Shown piece by piece: positions 43,613 to 52,919 of a DNA stretch of 64,000 nt. Source of the stretch: Pomphorhynchus laevis. Taxonomy: Eukaryota; Acanthocephala; Palaeacanthocephala; Echinorhynchida; Pomphorhynchidae. The position numbers and the translations under genes are program-made. Under the pieces are notes generated by a model. It worked only from the letters and a program-made list of their open reading frames with translations. It did not search any database and had not been told where the DNA came from. Location: NCBI GenBank assembly GCA_012934845.2, contig WNNJ02002880.1:32038-96037 (forward strand), written 5' to 3'. The first letter of the stretch is position 1. Every line of letters starts with the position of its first letter.

Positions 43613-44557
43613 CTATGTTTCGGATGGAGAGTGATGTTTCGCCGTTTTCCTCGCGACTGCGTTATTCGATGCGAGCTGAAGAGATTTGAGCGATTTCAGA
43701 AGGGGCGCGATCGGGGAAATTCGAGTGGTTGAAGATGTCATGAGTTTGAATCGTTGAGAGAGGACAGAAGACGCGTGAGAGCGATGCTTGAAAACAATTT
43801 TTAGGAGATGGGGCTGGGAAGGATTAGATTGAGATTTGTTTAGACGGATGAATGCGACAGGAGAAATGTCCTTGAAAAAGGATGGTTTATCCGCAGGAAC
43901 AATAGACGAGAGGATGGATCTGAAGACGGAAACATCGTGGTTTAGACGTGCTTGTGGAGATAAGGAGTTAGAAGGCGTGATATTAGTAACAATGACGCAA
44001 CGATCGCGAGAAGCAAAGCGCTTCCGTAAAGGAGGACGACTGACGTGAGTAGGTGAGATCACGATAGAAGAGCTGTCAGTTGATGATTTGGAGGGATTTG
44101 GTTTGACGACGGGATACATAGAGGATAATGATAATAAAGAGGGTGGCAAGCGATGTGAGGAAAGGTTATGAGTGAAAGGATAGTGGAGGTTGGTGGAGGT
44201 GATTTTGATTGATGGATGCAAGTTATTGAGAAACGAAACGGGAAAGACGGGACGTGGGGTGTCGGGGAGTGAAGATGACATGGAATGGGAAGTGTATATG
44301 GTGGCAGGGTCGGTGGGTGGAGAAAGGACATTAGAAACGACGGGGGTAGTTTGAGTTGACGTGTTGGATGTTGATATGTGCTTATTGGAAAGGTTGCATA
44401 TTAGTTTGTTGGCACAAAAACCACATACGAAGTCTTCTTTAGCCTTATTCTTGTCGCAGGTGATTGTTGTCCAGACGCTGCAGTCGTGTATCGAGCACTG
44501 TACTTGCAGTTGTCCATAGTTGGTGTCGGTCTTAGTTGTTTTCTTACGTCCTCCCAT
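43613..44557 (-). CDS. Family B LINE ORF1 protein (zinc finger + RNA-binding-like domain)
   Basis: 314 aa from MGGRKKTTKTDTN. The finger is VQCSIHDCSVWTTITCDKNK followed by DFVCGFCANKL (C-x4-C-x-W ... C-G-F-C). A Ser/Thr/Pro-rich linker follows, then RPPLRKRFASRDRCVIVTNI, DVSVFRSILSSIVP, VAFIRLNKSQSN and LLKIVFKHRSHASSVLSQRF. The last part is shifted: relatives end SIRNIDGNFQVVRTRPKIRW, visible here only in another frame. It is the longest ORF1 in family B in this window. Confidence 0.82.
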   Translation of the reverse strand: MGGRKKTTKTDTNYGQLQVQCSIHDCSVWTTITCDKNKAKEDFVCGFCANKLICNLSNKHISTSNTSTQTTPVVSNVLSPPTDPATIYTSHSMSSSLPDTPRPVFPVSFLNNLHPSIKITSTNLHYPFTHNLSSHRLPPSLLSLSSMYPVVKPNPSKSSTDSSSIVISPTHVSRPPLRKRFASRDRCVIVTNITPSNSLSPQARLNHDVSVFRSILSSIVPADKPSFFKDISPVAFIRLNKSQSNPSQPHLLKIVFKHRSHASSVLSQRFKLMTSSTTRISPIAPLLKSLKSLQLASNNAVARKTAKHHSPSET

Positions 44558-44613
44558 AAACGATGGTTGCCGTCGATTGTTGTCGTCGATGGTTGTCGTC
44601 GATTGTTGTCGTC

Positions 44614-45300
44614 GATGGTTTGTGCACTAAATATTGTGCACTATATATTGTTAAGAACTCATTCCTTAAGATTACCACTAATGTCTTTAGAAATTTGTTT
44701 AACACGTTGGTTCGTCCGCATTTAGAGTATGCAATTCAGGCTTCTTTCGCGGTCACCAAACAAGAAAGGACAGATACAGAGTCAGTTCTAAGGCGAGGTT
44801 CTCGTTTATGTTCGACTGCGAGATTTGATTATGCATCTCGATTACATTTGCTAAGAATTAAACCGATGTCATCACGATTTTTGTTGCCTGACTTAATAGG
44901 AATGTACGCGCTTGTACACCTGTTGGACGGTTATCCGAGTGGTTCGATTACATTACATTCATCGATTTTGAGAGGTCACAGCAAAGCTGTCTATAAAACA
45001 AGGCATGGTAGGTATCTAAAATGCTGGGCACTGTCGCACAGGGTACTTAATATGTGGAATTATCTGCCTGAGAAAATTGCTTCCACCCGGAGTCTGCATT
45101 TGTTCAAAAAAATATTAAAGACGTGGATCGTCAAGAAGACGAGAAACGATTCATGGACATATTTGCAGTGATTTGTTCTTTTTTGTTTGTTGATTTCTTT
45201 TTCTTCGTTTCGTATTATTTTAGTTTCATTTTCTTTTTTTCAAACTGTAATCAGGCAACATTGTTTTATGGTTATGCCTTGTAATAATAATAAAATTTGA
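44614..45300 (+). pseudogene. Family A LINE ORF2 C-terminus and tail, continuation after the nested insertion
   Basis: Reads LYIVKNSFLKITTNVFRNLF, LVRPHLEYAIQASF, ESVLRRGSRLCSTARF, LRGHSKAVYKTRHGR, SHRVLNMWNYLPEKIASTRS, the CR1 C-terminal region, with stop at about 45169. A T-rich 3'UTR and aataataataaaa tail end near 45295. The frame continues from KSS at 40574. Confidence 0.85.
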
Positions 45301-45303
45301 TCC

Positions 45304-45447
45304 GAATGTAACTTTGAATTTTTTTTTCTTTTTTTATATTTATAATTTTTTTTAAATAGACCTATTAGTCTCACTTGCGTGTGTTGTCGTGTGCTAGAAA
45401 GATTGATTAAGCGACGAATAATAGAATAATAGAATGTAACTTTGAAT
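45304..45447 (+). mobile_element. Short family A RT fragment flanked by a 16-base direct repeat
   Basis: gaatgtaactttgaat stands at 45304-45319 and 45432-45447. Between them, after a T-rich run, 45356-45428 repeats 46031-46103 (RPISLTCVCCRVLERLIKRR-coding) almost exactly. The direct repeats look like a target-site duplication, so a tiny internal LINE fragment was inserted on its own. Confidence 0.8.
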
Positions 45448-45578
45448 CATACTAATAATTAATATATAATTAATTATTATAGTAATTAATTTATAATAAT
45501 TTGTTATAGTTTATAATACTCTTAAGTGGAAAAATTTTCTGGATAGAAATCAATCGTAATCGTTGATTACGAAATCAT
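45448..45578. other. AT-rich spacer
   Basis: TAATTAATT-rich, no gene. Confidence 0.5.
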
Positions 45579-45785
45579 TTACAAATTGTTTCCGTCTTCT
45601 GCCGACCCTAAAACGTTTAGTATTTCTGTTGTAATTTTTAAAACACTCTTAGCAAATAGCTCTTCAGCGTGTATTCTATTCTCTTCATGAACAAGTATAT
45701 CGCATTTTATTTCGTTGATGAAGAACACATATCTCGGACCGAGCTCAATCACAGTATTCCAAACTCTCATCAGGTCGTTACATGG
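45579..45785 (-). pseudogene. Family C LINE-like RT, thumb region (displaced 3' piece)
   Basis: The minus strand reads CNDLMRVWNTVIELGPRYVF, then NEIKCDILVHEENRIHAEEL and SVLKITTEILNVLG. This fits the segment after the Y/F-A-D-D box in this RT lineage (GPxxGYxxNxxKTWLIVKxxH...A...F). It continues the family C element at 47441-48720, which ends at WFADDANCIGS: the two are separated only by the family A insertion 45784-47440. It could be mistaken for a host exon. Confidence 0.7.
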
Positions 45786-47440
45786 TTCATCAGCTCCTAC
45801 AGCCTTATTTTTTACCGAACTCGCTGACCTCCTTTCTCATTTAAATGCAAAGCAGGTGCGGGTCCAGATGGCTTACCGCCAGTATATCTGCGCAACATCG
45901 CTGACATAATATGTCATCCGCTTTACAATATTTTCTCTGCGTATGTTGCTTTTGGCGTTGTTCCTTCTGATTGGCAGAATTCCATCATCTGTCCTACTTA
46001 TAAGAAAGGGGATAGTTCGTCCATTGACAATTATAGACCTATTAGTCTCACTTGCGTGTGTTGTCGTGTGCTAGAAAGATTGATTAAGCGACGAATAATA
46101 GAATTTCTAAATAGATTTCAAATTTTGAACCCAGCACAGCATGGCTTCCGAAAAGGTTATTCCACGACTACTAATCTTGTACATGCACGTGAAAATTGGT
46201 ATCACTATTATGATCAAGGCATACCAGTTGATGTCATTTTCTTTGATTTCTCAAAAGCGTTCGACTCAGTTAATCACACGCGTCTTATTGAGAAGTTGGA
46301 GCACATTCATCTTGATAAGAGGATCATAAACTGGATTCGTGTATTCCTTTCCAACCGACAAAGTGTCGTACGAGTAAATGAGTCGCTGTCGAGTCCATTT
46401 CCAGTGTTGTTAGGTGTTCCTCATGGAAGTGTATTGGGTCCCGTCTTATTCAGTCTTTATATCAACGATTTGATACCAAATATCAGTTCATTCAGTTTAT
46501 TATATGCAGATGATCTTAAAGTTTGGCGACCTATTATTTCCGATCTTGACAAACAGCATTTACAAAGCGACGTCGACGTTATATCCAATTGGTCTATACG
46601 AAATCACTTGAGGATCAATTCCGCTAAATGTACATGTATGCGTATATCACGAAGGTCATGTGATCATCTTGGAGGTTAGTACCAGTTTGGTTCAATTAGT
46701 ATCGAAAGAACCAATTCATATAAAGATTTGGGAGTTTGGGTTTGTGCTGACTTATCCACTCGAAAGCATTCCGACTACGTGTGTTGCATCACAAAACGCT
46801 TAATAGGACATACTCGTCGAGCTCTGATAGGCATAGATTCGTTATGTTACCATACCTTAGCAAATGCATTTTTCTTGAGCCATATCTTATACGCATCGCC
46901 AGCTTGTTATCCCGAAACTACTTATGAGCGTCGTGCATTAGAGAAAGTGTTCAGATCAACAACTAAATTAGTCTCAGGGCTGCATATTTATGGCTACGCG
47001 AAACACCTCCAGATATTAAATATGCCTTGTCTGCGATATATCCGTGACAAGCGAGATCTCTCTCTTGTTTAGAAAATTCTGCATACTAAAGATCATCCAC
47101 TGTCACATCTGCTGCAACTGAGAGGTCAACCTTCTCTTCGCGGACACCCCCTGATGCTGAAAACACAAAGGTACATGCATGCAGTTTCCTGCTTTGCCAA
47201 ACGAGTCGTACGATCTTGGAATTCGCTTCAGAGTGCGACCGTTTTGTCGTCTACTGCTTCAAGTTTTTGCGCCCTACTGAATGATGACCCTTCCTTCTCA
47301 AGACAACGGTGGGATTTTCAGTAGTTTATCTGATGATGGAGGGACAAAACGACTCTTATTCCTTTTATTCTTTTTATTTTGTGAAGCAACTTGTAAAGAG
47401 CCTCGGCTCAATTCGTTGTCAATTAATAATAATAATAATG
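45784..47440 (+). mobile_element. Family A LINE, 5'-truncated, with a family B patch at its 5' end, inserted in family C
   Basis: 45784-45843 is family B endonuclease sequence (SSAPTALFFTELADLLSH-coding, sense). From about 45845 family A ORF2 begins (KAGAGPDGLPPVYLRNI) and runs to an (AAT)n tail at 47426-47440. Family C sequence stands on both sides. The order B patch, then A body, then tail, all sense, is what a jump of the RT from A RNA to B RNA during insertion would leave. Confidence 0.82.
45845..47330 (+). pseudogene. Family A LINE RT (5'-truncated ORF2)
   Basis: RT from GPDGLPPVYLRN through SSIDNYRPISLTCVCC, AQHGFRKGYSTTTNL, VIFFDFSKAFDSVNHTRLI (motif A), LLGVPHGSVLGPVLF (motif B with His for the conserved Gln), LLYADDLKVW (motif C), YKDLGVWVCADLS, to SCFAKRVVRSWNSLQS and the C-terminus at 47330. 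Four frame breaks or stops. The Gln to His change in motif B would by itself harm the enzyme. Confidence 0.85.
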
Positions 47441-48720
47441 AACCTATGCAATTAGCATCATCCGCGAACCAGCAGTGTGCCACATTTGGAGCCACTGATT
47501 GTAACCTCTTGATCAAGGGTATAGATGCAGCAGCAAAAGCCACCGTAGTTACCGGATCGCCCTGCGTGAATCCTTCTTTTGAATATATTATGTCTCCATA
47601 AATTGATAATGTACTCGAGGTACCGTACACATTTTTAGAAACACTGATAGCGAAGGACATACATATTCTACGTTACGAAGAGCTAATTTTCTGTTCACTC
47701 TGTTAAAAGCATTTACAGCGTCCAACTGTAGCACACAATTCTTAGTATCTCGTTCAAATGCATCGCGTACAGAATGTATTGCTGTTTCAAATTCACTCTT
47801 CTGAGCACAACATAGTTGTTCACAGCCGGTTTTTCAATAATACTTCTAGATACTTCTCTAATGACAATTGGTCTCACGCCCGGACACTTATCCAATGGAA
47901 CTAGTCGACTTGCTGTGAAAACATTCAGATATCCAGCGAGAATGTCCCTCGTCGCGAGCATTATGGCAAATTCTGCTAACGCGGAAGCGAGTCGATCTGA
48001 TGGTTGTTCAAACGAGCAAAGCATCATTTTTCATAATTGAGAATCAGTACCTGAGGGACCCGCTGCTCCGTGTGTACGCCTTGCGTCAGCTTTTATATTT
48101 TCGACTGAGATGTCATCAAAGCGTGCTGGATGATGATCGATAACATTCGGAAGTCGCTCAATGAGAAGATCTTCCTCTGCCAATTCGCCCGCATTGGGAT
48201 GTAGACACAATAGCTTTTCATGAACATTCTGTGAAATGATCACATTTTCGAGACTTAATATCACATTCGATTTGCTTGGATTCGATAACAACTGTACTGC
48301 TGTAGTTATTTTGCCAATGTTCATTATCTGAATGGATGATCGGATCCATTTGGATTTAGGCTTCTTGACGGGTGAATTGTGTTGCATCTGTAAGTTTTGC
48401 ATCACTCTAGCCCCATCCAAGAGATCAACCATTTTCCACCCCTCCATAACAATATGCGACGCTCTATAAGCTTTCTCTTTGTACCAGTTTTGCGACTTTG
48501 CCCTTTTGAAGAATAAGTTGACACATGATTGTTGATAACTTCAGTTTATTCTCCATTTGCAATGGATCGAATACACAATCGCTATATAATTCTGCTAGCA
48601 AATTAATGAAATCTGAACTCTCATTGCACATCGGAAGTACCATCAAATTAGGTTTCCACTTGACGACTTCCCGATATCACTTGTTCAATAGGAGATCCCT
48701 TAAAGGTCAATCACCTTAAT
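47441..48720 (-). pseudogene. Family C LINE-like element, N-terminal region and RT palm
   Basis: Minus strand, in order: FINLLAELYSDCVFDPLQ and QLILQKGKVAKLV (48646-48464), VMQNLQMQHNSPVKK...IGKITTAVQLLSN, ARRTHGAAGPSGTDSQL (48447-48031), ASALAEFAIMLATRDI, TASRLVPLDKCPGVRPIVIR (48027-47713), then SKEGFTQGDPVTTVAF and HCWFADDANC (47660-47441). THGAAGPSG, LDKxPGVRPI, QGDP and ADD come in the order known for this RT lineage in other animals. It is the N-terminal complement of the copy at 5469-7742. At least three frame breaks. Confidence 0.75.
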
Positions 48721-48879
48721 TTATACATGCAACGTTTAAAGATGACCCATCTGTATATTTGGTAGTCCTTGTGTTATCAGTAGATTGTTCGGCGTCGTGA
48801 GATGCAGCCAATTATAAAGGTTGACGATTTAAACTCAAAGAGTCAACCTTCATATAAACTGCTCTATTCCGCCAAAGCA
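48721..48879. other. Short spacer with a hairpin
   Basis: aaggttgac...gtcaacctt (48818-48826 with 48843-48851) forms a 9-base stem. No gene. Confidence 0.5.
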
Positions 48880-48989
48880 TAGGAAAACATTTCATCTACA
48901 CACATGCATTCCAGATCATACATTTCAGATCAATCCAGTTCCAGATCAATCCAGAAAATTTAACAGTTTTAACACACAAGGACGTCGAT

Positions 48990-50008
48990 AGGTGGACGTA
49001 AGAAAACAGTTACGACCGACACCAGCTGTGCTCAGCCACAAGTACAGTTCTCGACACTCGACTGCAGCGTCTGGACTACAACCGCATGCGACAGCAGTAA
49101 GTCTAAGGAAGACTTCCTATGCGGCATTTGTGCCAACAAACTCATACGCGACCTCTCCCATAAGAATATATCAACCTCAAACGTGTCCACTCAAACCACC
49201 CAAGTCGTTTCTGATATCCTTTGTCAACCCACTGATTCTGTCATAACATGCACTTCTAATCCCATGTATTCACTTCCCGACACCGCCCGTATCTTCTCTT
49301 CTGTTTCTTTTTTCAATAACCTACATCCCTCAATCATAATCACCTGCACCAACCTCCACAATCCTTCAACTCATAACCTTTCATCACATCGCTCACCACC
49401 TACTATATTATCCAAATCATCTTTGTCTTCCGCTGTTCAACCTACTCCCTTGATATCCACAACTCCCAGCTCTCCTATCGTGATCTCACCAACTCACGTT
49501 ATTCGTCCTTCTTTACGGAAACGCTTTCCTTCTCGCGATTGTTCCGTTATCGTCAGTAATATCACTCCTTCCACCGCTTTATCTCCACAAGCAAGTCTCA
49601 AACACGATGTTTCCGCATTCAGATCCATCCTCTCGTCTCTTGTTCCTGCAGATAAAACACTTTTTCAGCAACATCTCTCGTGTCGCATTCATCCGCCCAA
49701 ATAAATCTACTCAATCTAATCTTTCCCAGCCACCTCTCCTAAAAATTGTTTTCAAGCATCGCTCTCACGCATCTTCTGTCCTCTCCCAACGATTCAAACT
49801 CATGTCCTCTTCAGCCACTCGCATTTTCCCCGATCGCACCCCCTCCGAAATCGCTCAACTCTCATCTGCCCGCATCAAAAAACGCCGTCGCGAGGAAAAC
49901 GGCGAAACATCTCTCTCCATCCGAAACATCGACGGTAATTTTCAAGTTGTCCGCACCCGCCCAAAAATTCGATGGCGCTCCATCTCTCCTATGTGTCTTC
50001 TCCACTAG
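48990..50008 (+). pseudogene. Family B LINE ORF1, broken
   Basis: The frame begins GGRKKTVTTDTS with the start ATG changed. The finger VQFSTLDCSVW...FLCGICANKL has lost one Cys (Phe instead). The body follows through TSNVSTQTTQVVSDI, RPSLRKRFPSRDCSVIVSNI, then one frame change near 49660, then VAFIRPNKSTQSN, LLKIVFKHRSHASSVLSQRF and the C-terminus SIRNIDGNFQVVRTRPKIRW. The end overlaps the ORF2 start by 37 bases. Confidence 0.8.
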
Positions 50009-50812
50009 ACTCTTTCGCCACAGCACACGGTTTCCGCCTCAGCCTCCTCAACACTAGATCTATTCTCAATAAATCCGATCTCATCCTCAACCTATTCACC
50101 AAGCAATCCATCGATCTCTTCTGCCTTACCGAATCCTGGCACTTGGATTCTGACGACATCTCCATTCGCCGTTTGCTCTATGCCAGTTGCTCACTAGTCG
50201 AATCCGCTCGCCCCCTCAGCAAATCCCCTTCTAAATTCTCTAATCATGGCGGCATTGTCGCATTCGCCTGTCACAGCGCCTCTCTTCGCAAAATCACTTC
50301 CCCTCTTAGTCCTTGCTCTTTTGAACCGCACAATTGTCGTTCTTCTAACCCGATCACTCTAGATCTCGCAATTGTATACCGTCCTGGTTTATCAGCTCCT
50401 ACATCCTTATTTTTTTACCGAACTCGCTGACATTCTGTTTCACTGTTCTTTGTCCTCAATCCCTTCAATCGTTCTTGGCGACTACAACATCCGCCTCGAC
50501 CGCCCCTCTTCCACAGAGTCAATCCAGTTCATCAACATTCTATCCAGCTATAACTACAAACTAATCTCTACTCACCCCACATATATACTTGGTGGGGCAC
50601 TCGACATCATCGCTGTCCCCGATCATTTTGCTGCCTACACCTCACTCTCCATTTTCGATCCTGATCCATCCAATCAATTTCTCGTCACCCTTGATATCAC
50701 TCACAACCACACCCTCCTCAAACACCTACAATCATACGTCACTCTTGGAGAAATCTTGACCTATCCCTTCTCCGCTCTGCCTTACTCAAATCGTCTATAT
50801 CCAATACCATAA
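49972..50812 (+). pseudogene. Family B LINE ORF2, endonuclease part
   Basis: ATG at 49972: MALHLSYVSSPLDSFATAHG, LSLLNTRSILNKSDLI, DLFCLTESWHLDS (catalytic E), SNHGGIVAFACH, LDLAIVYRPG. After one frame change (about 50410) come IVLGDYNIRLDRPS, GGALDIIAVPDHFA and PDPSNQFLVTLDI, where the catalytic SDH is changed to SNQ. Confidence 0.83.
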
Positions 50813-50848
50813 TAACATATTCCTCTCCTCACTATCTAGCCTTTCTTT

Positions 50849-52840
50849 TTGACTCTGAACTCACATCTACTCTCGATCTTATCTTGCCCTTCATGTCTCA
50901 CCCACACCGTCGCTTGTACCGTGTCACATGGTTTGACATCGAATGCCTACCCTCAAAGCGTAGACTCCGTCATGCTTTTCGAGTCTATCACTGCTCTCTC
51001 AGACGTGATTTCCGCTCAATCACTCCGTCTTTCTGTGATTCCTATCTTGCTCTTCGCCGGTATCAACTTCTTCTGGCAGCATAAAATCATCACTTCATTA
51101 AACTCTAAGACTCTCTGGCATACTTTTAACTCAATCCTTGCAAGCTCCTCTACGCCGTGCAACATTAATGCCAATGATTATTAGTCATTTCTCCAGACTA
51201 AAGTATCCACGTTGCTCTCTCACACCCCGGTATCCAACCTATCCCACTCTGCCCAGTCTACTCTCATCCTTCCGGAACTCTTTCATCTTCTCCCTGTCTC
51301 ACCTACAGAAGTATCATCTGTCCTCATGTCCTTGCCCAACAAAACCTCACCTGCCGATCCCCTGCCTACTCACATATTAAAATCTATATGCTCATCGATA
51401 TCCCCATTTCTCACAACCTTGTTTAACTCGTCTATCCGCAGTCGTATCTTCCCTTCACACTGGAAATCCGCAATCGTTCGTCCCCTCCTTAAGAAACAAT
51501 CGCTCGACCCCTCCCTTCCTTCCAGCTATCGCCCCATTTCACTACTCCCTACTCTTTCTAGGTTCTTAGAACGCCTCATCTTAATACAAATAAACGCTTA
51601 TCTCTACTCATCCAATCTGTACCCTCCTTTCCAATCCGCTTTCCGCTCTAATCACTCGATAGAAATCGCATGCATAAAAGTGTACAACGACTTACTCATT
51701 TCTCGAGACAAGGCTCTATATAGTGTTCTCATCTCCCTCGACCTCTCCTCCGCATTCGACATTGTCAACCACTCCGTCCTCCTTTCTCGCCTTCGTTATA
51801 ATTACGGCTTTTTTTCAACCTCCGTAGCATGGTTCGCCTCATATCTATTCGACCGTTCCTTACGCGTCTGTTCTAATTCATCATCCTCCCCTCCCATCCC
51901 TATTTTTTGCGAGGTCCCACAAGGTTCAGTCCTAGGTCACCTCCTTTTCTCTCTTCTGCTTGGCGATATATCTCCGTTTATCAAACCTTACTCCTTAAAG
52001 GTCATGCAATACGCCGATTACATTCTAATCTATGCTCATGCACCCGCACATCGCATACACGATATCGGCATTTCTGCCTCCAACTGTCTTTCTTCTATCT
52101 ACGAACGTCTCTCCAATCTCCATCTCGTTCTAAACGCCGACAAGTCTAAAATAATCTGGATCCTCCCCCGTAAACCAAACATATCTCCTCCCACTGTATA
52201 TTTTGCTTCATCGATCACCCCCATAATACACAATTTCACTTTCTTAGGCTTCCATTTCGATGATCACCTTTCCCTTAAACCCTTCGTCCGTGACAAGGTC
52301 CACTCGTCTAACTTAATTCTCCGTGACATCCGCCGTATCCGCCCCCTTATCGACTTCCGTTCTTGTATGTCTCTTCTTTCATCGCTTCTTTTCCCTAAAA
52401 TCGATTACTGCCTTAGCCTTTTCGCCAATTCTCCAAAATCCATCATCCTACCACTACAACGCATAATCAACTCCGCCGTTCGAGTGCTCTTTCGACTCCG
52501 TCGCTTTGACCACATATCCACATATCTTGTCCAACTCTCCTGGCCCACCATCCACATCCGCACCAAACTCCGCCTTCTTCTCGTTACCTTTCGTCTCATC
52601 GCTGTCGGCTACCCATCGTTCATCAACCTTCCTTTCTTAGACCATACTCGCCCCACCTCGCTATCGCTTCGTTCCTGTCATACCCTCTTACTCCACGTTC
52701 CTAATTACTCAAACAACTACGGTTTCTGATCCTTCCGCGTCGCCGCCTCACTCGCCTGGAATCAACTCCCTCTCGACGTCCGCCGCGCCCCCTCCTTTAT
52801 CACATTCAAACACCTCCTCCGTTCACACCTTATCGACACC
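50849..52840 (+). pseudogene. Family B LINE ORF2, reverse transcriptase part
   Basis: After linker pieces (50849-51380) a 505-residue frame runs 51212-52729: SYRPISLLPTLSRFLERLIL, FQSAFRSNHSIEIACIKVYN, LISLDLSSAFDIVNHSVLL (motif A), CEVPQGSVLGHLLF, and MQYADYILIYAHAPA, where the catalytic YADD has become YADY. So the longest RT frame of the family is catalytically dead by one residue. A TGA at 52727 cuts the C-terminus (NNYGF), which reads on to HLIDT at about 52840. Confidence 0.87.
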
Positions 52841-52919
52841 TGATTCACAATCTTGTTTAGTTGTGGTCATGTAAGCGTGCGCTGGTACGCATTTGCCACT
52901 TTAAAAAAGTCCTTTTTTT

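Larger units (their letters stand above)
40575..44613 (-). mobile_element. Family B LINE, full-length copy nested in a family A LINE
   Basis: About 4.0 kb on the minus strand: 5'UTR with gtcgtcgatggttgt-type repeats (44558-44613), ORF1 (44557-43613), ORF2 (43572 down to about 40654), the 3' stem-loop near 40600-40625 and a tail ending gtcccttttttaagt. Family A sequence stands on both sides. Any target duplication is at most about three bases (act), as is common for CR1/L2. Confidence 0.88.
48880..52919 (+). mobile_element. Family B LINE, full-length copy
   Basis: 5'UTR (ccagatcaatccag repeats, 48915-48955), ORF1 (48990-50008), ORF2 (49972 to about 52840), 3' stem-loop (52874-52890) and tail gtccttttttta. 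It is followed at once by a truncated family B copy in the same orientation. Confidence 0.87.

Noticed and set aside
45579-45785. Orphan host exon on the minus strand
   Set aside because: It fits the post-ADD segment of the family C RT and lies exactly where that element resumes after a nested insertion.
47298-47440. C-terminal extension of the family C RT on the minus strand
   Set aside because: This part is only the antisense of the family A 3' region.
47281-47601. 106 aa plus-strand protein
   Set aside because: It crosses the boundary between the family A tail and the antisense of family C, so it is chance.
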